The translations under genes were made by a program, and so were the position numbers. Below the pieces are notes generated by a model. It made no database searches. It saw nothing but the letters and a program-made list of their open reading frames with translations, and had not been told where the DNA came from. Below, piece by piece: positions 9,135-18,013 of a DNA stretch of 64,000 nucleotides. Source of the stretch: Gammaproteobacteria bacterium (GTDB lineage Bacteria > Pseudomonadota > Gammaproteobacteria > JAIEPX01); the NCBI GenBank assembly GCA_019748175.1, contig JAIEPX010000002.1, positions 1 to 64,000 on the forward strand, read 5' to 3'. The first letter of the stretch is position 1; every line of letters starts with the position of its first letter.

Positions 9135-10463
9135 ATGGCAACTCCGAATCTAGGTAGCGCATTATCCCAAGGAGGATTGGCTGAGCTTAAGAGGCGATTG
9201 CTATTTGTATTAATGGCTATTATCGTTTTTCGCATCGGCTCGCATGTTCCTGTACCTGGTCTTGATCCAGAACGATTGGCGCATTTATTTAGCCAAAGCC
9301 AAGGCGGCATATTCGGCATGTTCAATATGTTTTCTGGCGGCGCTTTTCAACGAGCAACTGTATTAGCTTTGGGGGTTATGCCTTATATTTCGTCCTCCAT
9401 TATTATGCAATTATTTACAGCAGTTGTGCCAAAACTTGAACAGCTGAAAAAAGAAGGTGAATCTGGACGGCGAGTAATTAATCAATATACTCGATATGGC
9501 ACAGTGATTTTATCATTCTTCCAAGCAGTGGGAATGAGCAAGTGGTTAGCAAGTAATGGAATTCCTTTAGAACTCGGATTTAGTTTTTATTTTATTGCGA
9601 CTATTAGTATGGTAACTGGTACTATGTTCTTGATGTGGCTCGGCGAGCAGATGACGGAACGTGGTGTAGGTAATGGTATTTCTTTGTTGATTTTTGCTGG
9701 TATTGTGTCACGCTTTCCTGAAGCGATTGCTCAAGTGTTTACACAAGTGAAGCAAGGGCAAATGCAAGGAATCAGTTTGTTGCTATTGCTAGTTTTGGTG
9801 CTTTTAGTAACGGGATTTGTGGTTTTTGTTGAGCGTGCTCAACGACGTATTACGGTGAATTATGCGAAACGTCAGCAAGGCCGCCGTGTATATGCTGCTC
9901 AAAAGAGCCATTTACCGTTTAAGATTAATATGGCAGGGGTTATCCCACCGATTTTTGCATCAAGTTTGATATTTTTCCCGTCGACAATTGCGGGATTTTT
10001 CGCGGATATGCCGAGCATGCATTGGCTGCAAAGTGTGAGTATAGCATTGAGTCCTGGGCAACCACTGTATTTAGCTGCGTTTACCGCTGCGATATTTTTC
10101 TTCTGTTTCTTTTATACGGCGATGGTTTTTAATCCGAATGAAACAGCTGAGAATTTGAAAAAATCGGGTGCATTTATTCCGGGAATTCGACCGGGGGAGC
10201 AAACAGCTCGTTATATTGATTCTGTAATGACGCGATTGACTTTTGTAGGGGCTATTTATTTAACAGCCGTTGCGTTAATGCCAGAATTTTTGATTTTGAA
10301 ATGGCACGTGCCTTTTCATTTTGGAGGTACTTCATTGTTAATTACAGTGGTTGTACTGATGGATTTTTGGGCGCAATTACAAGCGCATTTAATGTCGCAC
10401 CAATACGAATCGTTGATGAAAAAGGCGAATCTAAAGGGTGGTCATTTTGGCTTGTCGCGTTGA
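9135..10463 (+). CDS. secY: Protein translocase subunit SecY
   Basis: SecY is the pore of the Sec translocon in the inner membrane, working with SecE, SecG and SecA. The 442-residue protein shows the ten hydrophobic segments expected, the plug-region start [10 protein letters not shown] near residue 36, and the cytoplasmic loop [20 protein letters not shown] and [13 protein letters not shown] used for SecA and ribosome contact. The ATG directly follows the rplO stop, so expression is coupled to ribosomal protein synthesis as in other bacteria. Confidence 0.98.
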   Translation: MATPNLGSALSQGGLAELKRRLLFVLMAIIVFRIGSHVPVPGLDPERLAHLFSQSQGGIFGMFNMFSGGAFQRATVLALGVMPYISSSIIMQLFTAVVPKLEQLKKEGESGRRVINQYTRYGTVILSFFQAVGMSKWLASNGIPLELGFSFYFIATISMVTGTMFLMWLGEQMTERGVGNGISLLIFAGIVSRFPEAIAQVFTQVKQGQMQGISLLLLLVLVLLVTGFVVFVERAQRRITVNYAKRQQGRRVYAAQKSHLPFKINMAGVIPPIFASSLIFFPSTIAGFFADMPSMHWLQSVSIALSPGQPLYLAAFTAAIFFFCFFYTAMVFNPNETAENLKKSGAFIPGIRPGEQTARYIDSVMTRLTFVGAIYLTAVALMPEFLILKWHVPFHFGGTSLLITVVVLMDFWAQLQAHLMSHQYESLMKKANLKGGHFGLSR

Positions 10464-10479
10464 AAGCGGAGAGTAAGTT

Positions 10480-10593
10480 ATGAAAGTGCGCGCGTCAGTA
10501 AAACGAATTTGTCGTAATTGCAAAGTTGTTCGACGTAATGGCGGGGTTAGAGTTATCTGTAAAGATGCCAGACATAAGCAGCGTCAAGGCTAG
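10480..10593 (+). CDS. rpmJ: 50S ribosomal protein L36
   Basis: This 37-residue gene follows secY after 16 bases and reads [19 protein letters not shown] and so on, ending [10 protein letters not shown]36 is a zinc-binding protein of the 50S subunit. The ligand set Cys11, Cys14, Cys27 and His32 is complete, so this is the zinc-dependent (C+) form. Its position between secY and rpsM is the normal gammaproteobacterial one. Confidence 0.95.
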   Translation: MKVRASVKRICRNCKVVRRNGGVRVICKDARHKQRQG

Positions 10594-10640
10594 CTTTGGT
10601 GTCGGGATACTTAAATCCTAATTATAAAGTGCGGAATTGA

Positions 10641-10669
10641 TTGATTGTTCGATTGTTTCGCGCTATGAT
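10641..10669 (+). promoter_or_regulatory. Candidate sigma70 promoter of the rpsM-rplQ (alpha) operon
   Basis: TTGATT at 10641-10646 and TATGAT at 10664-10669 are separated by exactly 17 bases. They lie in the 100-base gap between rpmJ and rpsM, the longest gap in the ribosomal cluster. An initiation site near 10676 would leave a leader of under 20 bases before rpsM. This is an inference from sequence. Confidence 0.6.
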
Positions 10670-10693
10670 ATTCGACTTTTTGGAGAATAGTGA

Positions 10694-11050
10694 ATGGCTC
10701 GTATAGCCGGTGTACACATACCAGACGATAAACACGTACGTATTGCTCTACGTAGCATTTATGGAATCGGTCCTACTCGCTCAGAAAAAATTTGCGCATT
10801 AGCGAAAGTGGCGCCTGAGTCCAAAGTGAGGGACCTCACTGAGGTTGATTTAGATAAGCTTCGTACTGAAGTTGATAAATTCACGACAGAGGGTGATTTA
10901 CGACGAGAAGTTAGTACGAACATTAAACGATTGAAAGATATAGGCAGTTATCGTGGGATACGACATCGACGTGGGTTGCCTGTACGTGGTCAACGTACGA
11001 ATACTAATGCTCGTACGCGCAAAGGCCCTAAAAAACCAATTCGTAAATAG
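10694..11050 (+). CDS. rpsM: 30S ribosomal protein S13
   Basis: S13 contacts P-site tRNA and forms intersubunit bridges. The 118-residue protein begins [20 protein letters not shown] and contains the conserved basic tail with [23 protein letters not shown] at 10681-10684 precedes the ATG. It is the first gene of the alpha operon. Confidence 0.97.
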   Translation: MARIAGVHIPDDKHVRIALRSIYGIGPTRSEKICALAKVAPESKVRDLTEVDLDKLRTEVDKFTTEGDLRREVSTNIKRLKDIGSYRGIRHRRGLPVRGQRTNTNARTRKGPKKPIRK

Positions 11051-11064
11051 GAAAGTGAGAGATT

Positions 11065-11460
11065 ATGGCAAAAGCTAAAGCAACAACACGTGTACGTAAG
11101 AAAGTAAAACGTACGGTGTCACAAGGGATCGCTCATATTCGAGCCTCCTTTAATAACACGATTATTACAATTACCGATATGCAAGGTAATTCATTGGCGA
11201 GTGATAGTTCTGGACGTAAAGGGTTTAAGGGTTCTCGAAAAAGTACACCTTTTGCTGCCCAGGTTGCTTCAGAAGCTGTTGGTAAGTTAGTGAAAGAAAT
11301 GGGACTTAGAGATGTTCACGTCCGAGTCCGAGGTGTGGGGTCAGGACGTGAGTCTGCGATTCGAGCACTCCATTCGGCGGGTTTAAATATTAGATCAATT
11401 TCAGATGTGACACCCATTCCACACAACGGTTGCCGTCCGCCTAAAAAGCGACGAATTTAG
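11065..11460 (+). CDS. rpsK: 30S ribosomal protein S11
   Basis: S11 lies on the platform of the 30S subunit near the Shine-Dalgarno helix. The protein has 131 residues. [19 protein letters not shown] near residue 24 and the C-terminal [17 protein letters not shown] are diagnostic. It follows rpsM after 14 bases and precedes rpsD after 12. Confidence 0.97.
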   Translation: MAKAKATTRVRKKVKRTVSQGIAHIRASFNNTIITITDMQGNSLASDSSGRKGFKGSRKSTPFAAQVASEAVGKLVKEMGLRDVHVRVRGVGSGRESAIRALHSAGLNIRSISDVTPIPHNGCRPPKKRRI

Positions 11461-11472
11461 GAGTTAGCAGAG

Positions 11473-12093
11473 ATGGCTAGATATACAGGTCCAAAATGTA
11501 AATTAATGCGTCGTGAAGGCACTGACATTGGTCTGAAGAGCTCATTACGTGATATCGATACCAAATGTAATATGAAACAGGTCCCTGGTCAGCATGGGGC
11601 TCGTCGAAGTCGATTAACAGACTTCGGTGTTCAGATGCGTATGAAGCAAATGATTCGTCGTTATTATGGATTGCTGGAAAAGCAATTTCGTCGATATTAC
11701 GAAATGGCGGATCGTCAAAAGGGTTCAACCGGTGACAACTTATTACTCTTTTTAGAAAGTCGTTTAGATAACGTCGTTTATCGAATGGGTTTTGCAAGTA
11801 CACGTGCCGAAGCGCGACAGTTAGTCAATCATAGTTCAGTTTTGTTGAATGATGAGGTATGTAATATTCCATCACGATTGTTGGTTCCAGGTGATGTGGT
11901 TGAAATTCGTGAACGATGTAAAGGTCAGTTACGTATTAAAGCTGCTCTAGAATTAGCTCAACAATCACCCCAGCACGACTGGCTTGATGTTGATGCAACA
12001 AAAATGATGGGAACGTATAAGGCACAGCCTAAAGTGGCGGATTTGCCTCCAGAATTTAAGGTTAATTTGGTTGTAGAGTTGTACTCGAAATAG
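11473..12093 (+). CDS. rpsD: 30S ribosomal protein S4
   Basis: S4 is a 16S rRNA assembly initiator and translational repressor of the alpha operon in E. coli. The protein has 206 residues and begins [16 protein letters not shown]. An S4 RNA-binding domain ([20 protein letters not shown] and onward) starts near residue 96. The zinc-binding CxxC of some S4 proteins is absent, as in E. coli. rpoA follows directly. Confidence 0.97.
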   Translation: MARYTGPKCKLMRREGTDIGLKSSLRDIDTKCNMKQVPGQHGARRSRLTDFGVQMRMKQMIRRYYGLLEKQFRRYYEMADRQKGSTGDNLLLFLESRLDNVVYRMGFASTRAEARQLVNHSSVLLNDEVCNIPSRLLVPGDVVEIRERCKGQLRIKAALELAQQSPQHDWLDVDATKMMGTYKAQPKVADLPPEFKVNLVVELYSK

Positions 12094-12107
12094 AGGTGAT
12101 TAGTATT

Positions 12108-13100
12108 ATGTTGCAGGATATTTACTCCAGTTTTTTAACTCCACAGAATATTAGGGTGGAAAGTATTACACCTACGCATTCTCGTATTACGCTTGAGCCT
12201 CTGGAAAGGGGTTTTGGCTATACCTTAGGAAATGCGATGCGTCGTATTTTACTATCATCCATGTCTGGTGCTGCCATTATTTCTGTTGAATTTGATGGTG
12301 GTGTAGTACTCCATGAATTCAGCACAATTGATGGTGTGCAAGAAGACGTGATCGATATTTTATTGAACTTAAAAGGCGTTGCATTAAAAATGCATGGTCG
12401 TGATGAAGTCAATTTGAAACTTGTTAAGAAAGGTAAAGGTCCTGTAACAGCTGCTGATATTCAGTTAGAGCATGATGTTGAAGTAGTTAATCCTAACCAT
12501 GTAATTGCTAATCTTACAAAGAATACAGAGCTCAAAATGACGCTAACGGTAAAAACTGGGCGTGGTTATTTGCCTGCGGCTCAGCGATTTACGGGTGAAG
12601 AAGCTCGATCAGTGGGCGTGTTGCATCTTGATGCATCATTTAGTCCAGTACGTCGAGTGGCCTATGAAGTTGAAAATGCGCGGGTTGAAAAGCGCACAGA
12701 CCTTGATAAGCTCGTCATTGATATAGAGACGAATGGTACGTTGAATCCTGAAGAAGCGATTCGTAGAACGGCTACTATTTTGCAACATCAATTAGCGGCT
12801 TTTGTTGATTTACAAGCAGAGCCTGCTCAAAAAATACAATCTTTAGGTTCGGAAGTGAACCCAATGTTGTTACGTCCTGTAGATGATTTAGAGCTCACCG
12901 TGCGTGCTGCAAACTGTTTGAAAGCAGAAAACATTTTTTATATTGGTGACCTAGTTCAGCGCACAGAAAATGATTTGCTCAAAACACCTAATCTCGGTAA
13001 GAAATCGTTGACTGAGATCAAGAGTGTGTTGAGTTCACGTGGATTATCTCTGGGTATGGCAATTGATAATTGGCCGCCTAAAGAATTAGCAGATAAATAG
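12108..13100 (+). CDS. rpoA: DNA-directed RNA polymerase subunit alpha
   Basis: The alpha subunit dimer scaffolds beta and beta-prime, and its C-terminal domain binds UP elements and activators. The start at 12108 ([13 protein letters not shown]) has AGAGGTGA at 12092-12099 eight bases upstream; the frame is open from a GTG at 12096, which lies inside that site. The 330-residue protein has the N-terminal domain at about 1-235, with [20 protein letters not shown], and the C-terminal domain at about 250-330, with [19 protein letters not shown] and GKKSLTEIK. Confidence 0.98.
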   Translation: MLQDIYSSFLTPQNIRVESITPTHSRITLEPLERGFGYTLGNAMRRILLSSMSGAAIISVEFDGGVVLHEFSTIDGVQEDVIDILLNLKGVALKMHGRDEVNLKLVKKGKGPVTAADIQLEHDVEVVNPNHVIANLTKNTELKMTLTVKTGRGYLPAAQRFTGEEARSVGVLHLDASFSPVRRVAYEVENARVEKRTDLDKLVIDIETNGTLNPEEAIRRTATILQHQLAAFVDLQAEPAQKIQSLGSEVNPMLLRPVDDLELTVRAANCLKAENIFYIGDLVQRTENDLLKTPNLGKKSLTEIKSVLSSRGLSLGMAIDNWPPKELADK

Positions 13101-13108
13101 GAAAAGTC

Positions 13109-13483
13109 ATGAGACATCGTCATAGTGGTAGAAAATTAAACCGTAATAGCTCTCATCGCAAAGCGATGTTTAAGAATATGGCGGCTTCGCTCATCGAACA
13201 TGAGCTCATTAAAACAACGCTCGCAAAAGCCAAAGAATTGCGTGGTATTGTAGAACCCATGATCACAGCAGCTAAATCAGATAGCGTTGCTGGTCGTCGG
13301 TTAGCATTTAGTCGCTTACGTGATCAAGCTGCTGTGGGTAAATTATTCACGGTTCTAGGTCCGCGTTATAAAGAGCGTCCAGGTGGCTATTTACGCATCA
13401 TCAAATGTGGCTATCGTAACGGAGATTGTGCTCCAGTCGCTCTCGTCGAATTAGTGGATCGTGAAGGCGCCCCTGCTGAATAA
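13109..13483 (+). CDS. rplQ: 50S ribosomal protein L17
   Basis: L17 lies near the tunnel exit of the 50S subunit. The 124-residue protein begins [20 protein letters not shown], a family signature, and contains [21 protein letters not shown] near the end. It is the last gene of the alpha operon and is followed by an intrinsic terminator. Confidence 0.97.
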   Translation: MRHRHSGRKLNRNSSHRKAMFKNMAASLIEHELIKTTLAKAKELRGIVEPMITAAKSDSVAGRRLAFSRLRDQAAVGKLFTVLGPRYKERPGGYLRIIKCGYRNGDCAPVALVELVDREGAPAE

Positions 13484-13507
13484 GTTATAGAGTTCCAGTG
13501 TGGAAGG

Positions 13508-13534
13508 GGGGCAATTTATTGCCCCTTTTTTTTT
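13508..13534 (+). terminator. Intrinsic terminator of the ribosomal superoperon
   Basis: GGGGCAA at 13508-13514 pairs with TTGCCCC at 13519-13525 around a TTTA loop, followed by nine T residues at 13526-13534. It lies 25 bases after the rplQ stop and fits a strong Rho-independent terminator. Confidence 0.9.
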
Positions 13535-13594
13535 GGGCCAAATAATAGTTAAAAGGTAGGCCCTCTAACCGCCATTAGCAAAGACTATTCCTCC

Positions 13595-13623
13595 TTGTAT
13601 TTTATGCTTAAATATGGTATAAA
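13595..13623 (+). promoter_or_regulatory. Candidate promoter of the + strand giant paralog
   Basis: TTGTAT at 13595-13600 and TATAAA at 13618-13623 are separated by 17 bases. The segment TATGGTATAAA (13613-13623) is repeated exactly at the -10 of the minus-strand paralog operon at 37713-37723. The gene starts 49 bases downstream. Confidence 0.5.
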
Positions 13624-13672
13624 ATGGGATTATGCAACTAAGAAAGAATAATCCTAAGATAGATAGAGCGCT

Positions 13673-16600
13673 ATGATCAATATTACACAATTGCTGGATA
13701 AATGCTGTAGCGAAAATAGGCGGTTTGTGCTGCCGAGTATTCGAAGGCACAGCGAGGTCAAGTTACAGGACCTTGTTTGCACTATGCTCCCCTATATTGG
13801 CCAGATGGTCCTGTTCGAGGGAGAGCCTGTTAAGTTATCATGGGAACATATTCATTCTTATTTACATTTACGTAGTCTAAATAGCAATGCATTTTGCAGT
13901 GATTTGTATATGCAACTATTGGCAGTTTTTAAGAAGATATCAACTGTACGGAAGTTGGCTGCGAATAATTTGTTGGTATTCAAATTCAAAGACCACCAAA
14001 CAGCAATCGCTTTTTTCGATTTTACCTATGCAATTTTACCCATCAGAAATACGGAATATCCCAAAATCAACAACAATGAATGTATTCTGACGGATGATCA
14101 ATATTCTTGTTGTCAATTTTATGCTGCGCAAAGAAGTGGGGAGCTTTCCCCAGAAATGCTTGGTGATCAATATTTTTTGAAAACGTTAAGAGCCGATACG
14201 CTTGATTATAGTTATGCCTTTATTTTGGGGATTATGCCAGGTAATGCTGAGACTAAACGACAAAATCTGCGCTTTGTGAATCGTGGTCACTTTACTGTTG
14301 ATCCTAAGGGTAATGCGACGACTAGAATTAATAAAAATCCCATGTATACTCCCGAGCAGAAAAAAGGATTTTCTCAAATTCAGTCATGCACATTCATTGA
14401 TAGTAAAATAATCAGTCCCGCTTTTGGTTTTACGAAAGAACGAAATCGTAAGTTATATGGCTTGATGACTCATTGGAATGATGCGCGAGTCAATCGTATG
14501 CTGGTTGATGATGGGGGAACTGTCGGACATGTTTTTGACGCCACTGATAGTATTGAAGCACGACGCAACCGGTTTTCTGCTTATGAAATTACTGAGGAAA
14601 AAAACGGCTCGTTGACTCAGAAAAAAAGGTCCAAGAAAAGATGTTACTCTCCGGTTGAGCTGAATGAATTTAAAGCACACAATCTCGAAGCAAGGCCCGA
14701 TAATTGGAAAACAAATGAATGCTTGGTGCGCTTGCGTTTTAATCCTTACCGAAGCGTTGTGAGCATTTGTTCTGATACCTTAGAATCTCGATTATTAGCT
14801 TATGATTTCGCGCAAGAGCTATTAGAATATTACGCAGATTATGCTAAAAAAAATGGCCTCGAATTAAACAAGAATTTTAGAATCCCTATAGTTTTTTATT
14901 TGAGAAAAACGCCTACTTTTATGGGTGTATCTGCACATGAAAATTTCACAGTGGGGCATTTTAAGCACGATTTGCGATTTTATACTGAAGATATGCACCT
15001 AGAAGATCAAAAGAAAGCATGTGCAATTTATAATGATTCAGCGCAGAGGCATTCTCATTTTCTAGCGAATGATTATGAATTTTTGTTGGGGTTAGAGACA
15101 ATCACGCCCGAGATGTTATTAGAAGAAGATGGTTATGGAATTCCGTTAGCCTGCGCCATGATAAGAACGGGTTATGTGCGTATGTTGGGGCGATTATTGA
15201 GAAAAGATAACGAAAAGAAAAATCTACTTGTGGTAGTGCTTGCAGAGCTAATAAAGCGGAATTTTTTCGTTAAGAATGATCGCATGATTTCTCAACTCAT
15301 TATGGCTGAAGCATTTAATATCGCTGAAATTCTTATTCAAGAGACGAATTCTGAAAAGTATGCATTACTTGTTGGCGATAAGAAATTATCAACACATCTC
15401 ATCAATTACGGTAACCCGCGACAATTAAATTACATGGGATTTGATAAGATTTTGATAATGGCCGCTGAAAGAGGTGCGTGGGTTACTATTGTGCTGTGCG
15501 TCAAAGAATATCCTAATATGGATAAGGGATTATTAGGGCAATTATTGTGTTATGCGTGTCAACGCAGCCAATATAAAGAAGCTGAATTATTATTGAAAAT
15601 GGGCGCGTATAGGTCCTCAGAAGTTTCAGGATTAAGAGCGATTCAGCACACTGTGGAGAATAAAGATTGGGCCATGGTGGGAATATTTTCTCAGTTTCCT
15701 GCAGATGAACATGATTTGTCCTATTATGGTTTTGCTTTATTAAAGGCGCTCCAACATCAGCAGCGAGGAATTGCTAAATTATTATTGTTAGCGGGTGCAA
15801 AACCTTATTGGCGGAGTTACATTAAAAACCATGAAATGGAGTCTACGTTGTACTATGCTGTGGAGCATGATTATAATGAATTATTGCCAGATTTAATTAA
15901 GCATGAAGCCCAGTGTCAAGGTTCTCTTGCTACATCTCGCCAATGGCTTGCCGCAGATCTTGCCGTTCTGAAAAAAAATGAGTGGGCTATAGAGCTGCTT
16001 TCTGAATTTCGTATTTCAGATTCTTTTTTTATGAATCAACCCGATTTAGTCTGTCGTTTAGTTGTGGAAGCATTAGCCATTGGGAGTCGGGAGATGGCTA
16101 TTTACCGCTTAAAAAAATATTTAAACACTAGCGATTTAGAATCTGTTGATGGTGATATTATCATGAACGGTTTTCGAATCATAAAAGATTCTCTACAGTG
16201 GTCATGTTCCTATTTTCCATTGCACTATAAAAAGGTTGTGTTAAAAAATATTATTGAAATTCTGTTGGCAAATAAAGAGTTGTTGTTGCTGACGAACTTA
16301 GTTGCTCATTTTAGATCGCAAAAAGATTATAGCACACACATTGATGAGCTTTTTTTTGAGGTCATATCAAGGAAGGTATCTTCTCATAACCTCGGTTTCA
16401 TTAAGGATTTAATTAAGGAAATGGTGAGGAACGCAGCGCAACAACAGTGCTGGCAGTTGGCCATTAATGAGGCGCTGTATGACTCTGTGAAGAGCGCTGC
16501 GATGCATATGCCTTATTTGTTATTGGAGCTCGGTGCTGAGCCGGATTATAATGTAGGAGGTGGACGCGCAATTGTTGAAAAGGTCGCCTATCTTGATAAT

Positions 16601-17377
16601 GAAATCCTTCTTAAGCATTTATTAGAGAACTATAGCTTTAGTCTATCAATTAAGATGCAGTTATTAACTGCAGCAATCAATATTAGAGGATTGAAATGGC
16701 TAGTTTTTGAGTTAATTGAAAAATATAAAACAGAAATACATCCTAAACATATTGAGCTGTCAGCGAGGATATCCGGAGAGGATGTATTGTTACCATTGCT
16801 CGACGCTGTTGATAAAAATCATTATTACGATCATTCGTTTCGATTTGCTTTCTTTAGTGCTTGGATCTATGGTAGCAAAGCAAAAAGTAATGATGTATGT
16901 AAAAAATTAATGGCCATGTTAAGGCCTGCTTATATAAAGCATTTAACATTGCAATATCTCTTGGTCGCATATAGGGTATCGCTATCTGATTGGGAGTTGA
17001 CGCGTTATCTATTTCCTAATTTAAATGTGATATTAAATTCAGAGTATCTCTCTGTGGTTGAAAAGAATCTTCCTAAGATAAAGTTGAGTGCTTTTCACGA
17101 AACTAATCTTCGTATGCTCAATAATTATTTTCACCAAATTCATTCGCTGCCAACGGACGATGTAATACTCAGCACCTATGAAACAATGTTGAGTCAATTT
17201 AAACAAGTTACTCCTAAAACAAGTTCTGGTTTTTTTAGTGATGTTTTTGATAGTGCTGGTTTCGAAAGTTCGATGTATAGCTATTTGGTGAGGGTCGACT
17301 TGAATTTAGCTAAGTTTGTACCTGAACCTGCTCTAAAGTTGTCTAAATCTAGCTCTAACACTAACTCTCTTTTATAA
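13673..17377 (+). CDS. Giant paralog family protein, type C (unknown function)
   Basis: I do not recognise this 1234-residue protein. Its residues 1-510 are clearly related to the five minus-strand giants at 18014-37687. Shared blocks are FLKTLRADTLDYS (168-180), NLRFVNRG (198-205), FSQIQS (233-238), SPAFGF (248-253), LYGLMTHWND (261-270), DGGTV (280-284), TNE (347-349), RLRFN (353-357) and EFLLGL (469-474). The rest is helical and repeat-like, with ankyrin-type phrases such as LLLLAGAKPYW near residue 701 and LLLELGAEPDY near 949. No signal peptide or membrane segment is evident. It stands alone on the + strand after the ribosomal terminator with its own promoter. A secreted host-directed protein is my inference; the catalytic role, if any, is unknown. 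Confidence 0.85.
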   Translation: MINITQLLDKCCSENRRFVLPSIRRHSEVKLQDLVCTMLPYIGQMVLFEGEPVKLSWEHIHSYLHLRSLNSNAFCSDLYMQLLAVFKKISTVRKLAANNLLVFKFKDHQTAIAFFDFTYAILPIRNTEYPKINNNECILTDDQYSCCQFYAAQRSGELSPEMLGDQYFLKTLRADTLDYSYAFILGIMPGNAETKRQNLRFVNRGHFTVDPKGNATTRINKNPMYTPEQKKGFSQIQSCTFIDSKIISPAFGFTKERNRKLYGLMTHWNDARVNRMLVDDGGTVGHVFDATDSIEARRNRFSAYEITEEKNGSLTQKKRSKKRCYSPVELNEFKAHNLEARPDNWKTNECLVRLRFNPYRSVVSICSDTLESRLLAYDFAQELLEYYADYAKKNGLELNKNFRIPIVFYLRKTPTFMGVSAHENFTVGHFKHDLRFYTEDMHLEDQKKACAIYNDSAQRHSHFLANDYEFLLGLETITPEMLLEEDGYGIPLACAMIRTGYVRMLGRLLRKDNEKKNLLVVVLAELIKRNFFVKNDRMISQLIMAEAFNIAEILIQETNSEKYALLVGDKKLSTHLINYGNPRQLNYMGFDKILIMAAERGAWVTIVLCVKEYPNMDKGLLGQLLCYACQRSQYKEAELLLKMGAYRSSEVSGLRAIQHTVENKDWAMVGIFSQFPADEHDLSYYGFALLKALQHQQRGIAKLLLLAGAKPYWRSYIKNHEMESTLYYAVEHDYNELLPDLIKHEAQCQGSLATSRQWLAADLAVLKKNEWAIELLSEFRISDSFFMNQPDLVCRLVVEALAIGSREMAIYRLKKYLNTSDLESVDGDIIMNGFRIIKDSLQWSCSYFPLHYKKVVLKNIIEILLANKELLLLTNLVAHFRSQKDYSTHIDELFFEVISRKVSSHNLGFIKDLIKEMVRNAAQQQCWQLAINEALYDSVKSAAMHMPYLLLELGAEPDYNVGGGRAIVEKVAYLDNEILLKHLLENYSFSLSIKMQLLTAAINIRGLKWLVFELIEKYKTEIHPKHIELSARISGEDVLLPLLDAVDKNHYYDHSFRFAFFSAWIYGSKAKSNDVCKKLMAMLRPAYIKHLTLQYLLVAYRVSLSDWELTRYLFPNLNVILNSEYLSVVEKNLPKIKLSAFHETNLRMLNNYFHQIHSLPTDDVILSTYETMLSQFKQVTPKTSSGFFSDVFDSAGFESSMYSYLVRVDLNLAKFVPEPALKLSKSSSNTNSLL

Positions 17378-17481
17378 GAGCAGATATTGCTGGCCAAAAA
17401 AGCATTAGACATCTCGAATTACGCTAAAAAATTATTGGTGTCAGTGTGGGAATTAGCTATAATTGTAGTTGGAGTAGTAAT

Positions 17482-17991
17482 ATGACACATAAAACGTTAC
17501 CTGGCAGGTTGGTTAAAGCGTCTGCTGTAGAAAATCAAACCTACAAGGTTTTTCCCAACGATTTGAATTCGATGGGGAAGGTCTTTGGTGGTTTGATCAT
17601 GTCAATTATTGATCGCACAGCTTTAGTAGTCGCTGAGCGGCATAGCGGATCACCTTGTGTGACGGTTTCTGTCGATTCAATTCATTTTTTAGCGCCGGCA
17701 ACGCGCGGAGATACCTTGCTGTTTAGTGCGTCAGTAAATCGCAGCTGGACTAGTTCGATGGAAATAGGGGTTCGTGTTACTATCGAAAATTATCGAACGC
17801 GCGAGACCCATCATATTTTGTCAGCCTATCTGACATTTGTGGCGCTGGACGATGATGGAAAACCGACACGCGTTCCACCGGTGATTCCCGAATCTTTTAT
17901 CGAAAAAAGGCGATATGCTGAAGCAGATGAGCGACGAAAACTTCGTCGTGAAGAAATGGAAAAAAGACGTAACGATCGTGAAAAAAATTGA
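17482..17991 (+). CDS. Acyl-CoA thioesterase, hotdog fold (YciA-like)
   Basis: This family hydrolyses acyl-CoA to free acid and CoA in the cytoplasm. The hotdog signature NSMGKVFGGLIMSIIDRTA lies near residues 22-40, with the aspartate in the position used for catalysis, and VSVDSIHFLAPATRGD follows. The ATG at 17482 has GGAG at 17471-17474 upstream; an upstream extension to 17446 is less likely. The product has 169 residues and a highly charged C-terminal tail. It is the only apparently ordinary metabolic gene inside the giant-paralog region and converges with the gene ending at 18014. Confidence 0.85.
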   Translation: MTHKTLPGRLVKASAVENQTYKVFPNDLNSMGKVFGGLIMSIIDRTALVVAERHSGSPCVTVSVDSIHFLAPATRGDTLLFSASVNRSWTSSMEIGVRVTIENYRTRETHHILSAYLTFVALDDDGKPTRVPPVIPESFIEKRRYAEADERRKLRREEMEKRRNDREKN

Positions 17992-18013
17992 ATGTGAGTT
18001 AGAAGATAAAGAG

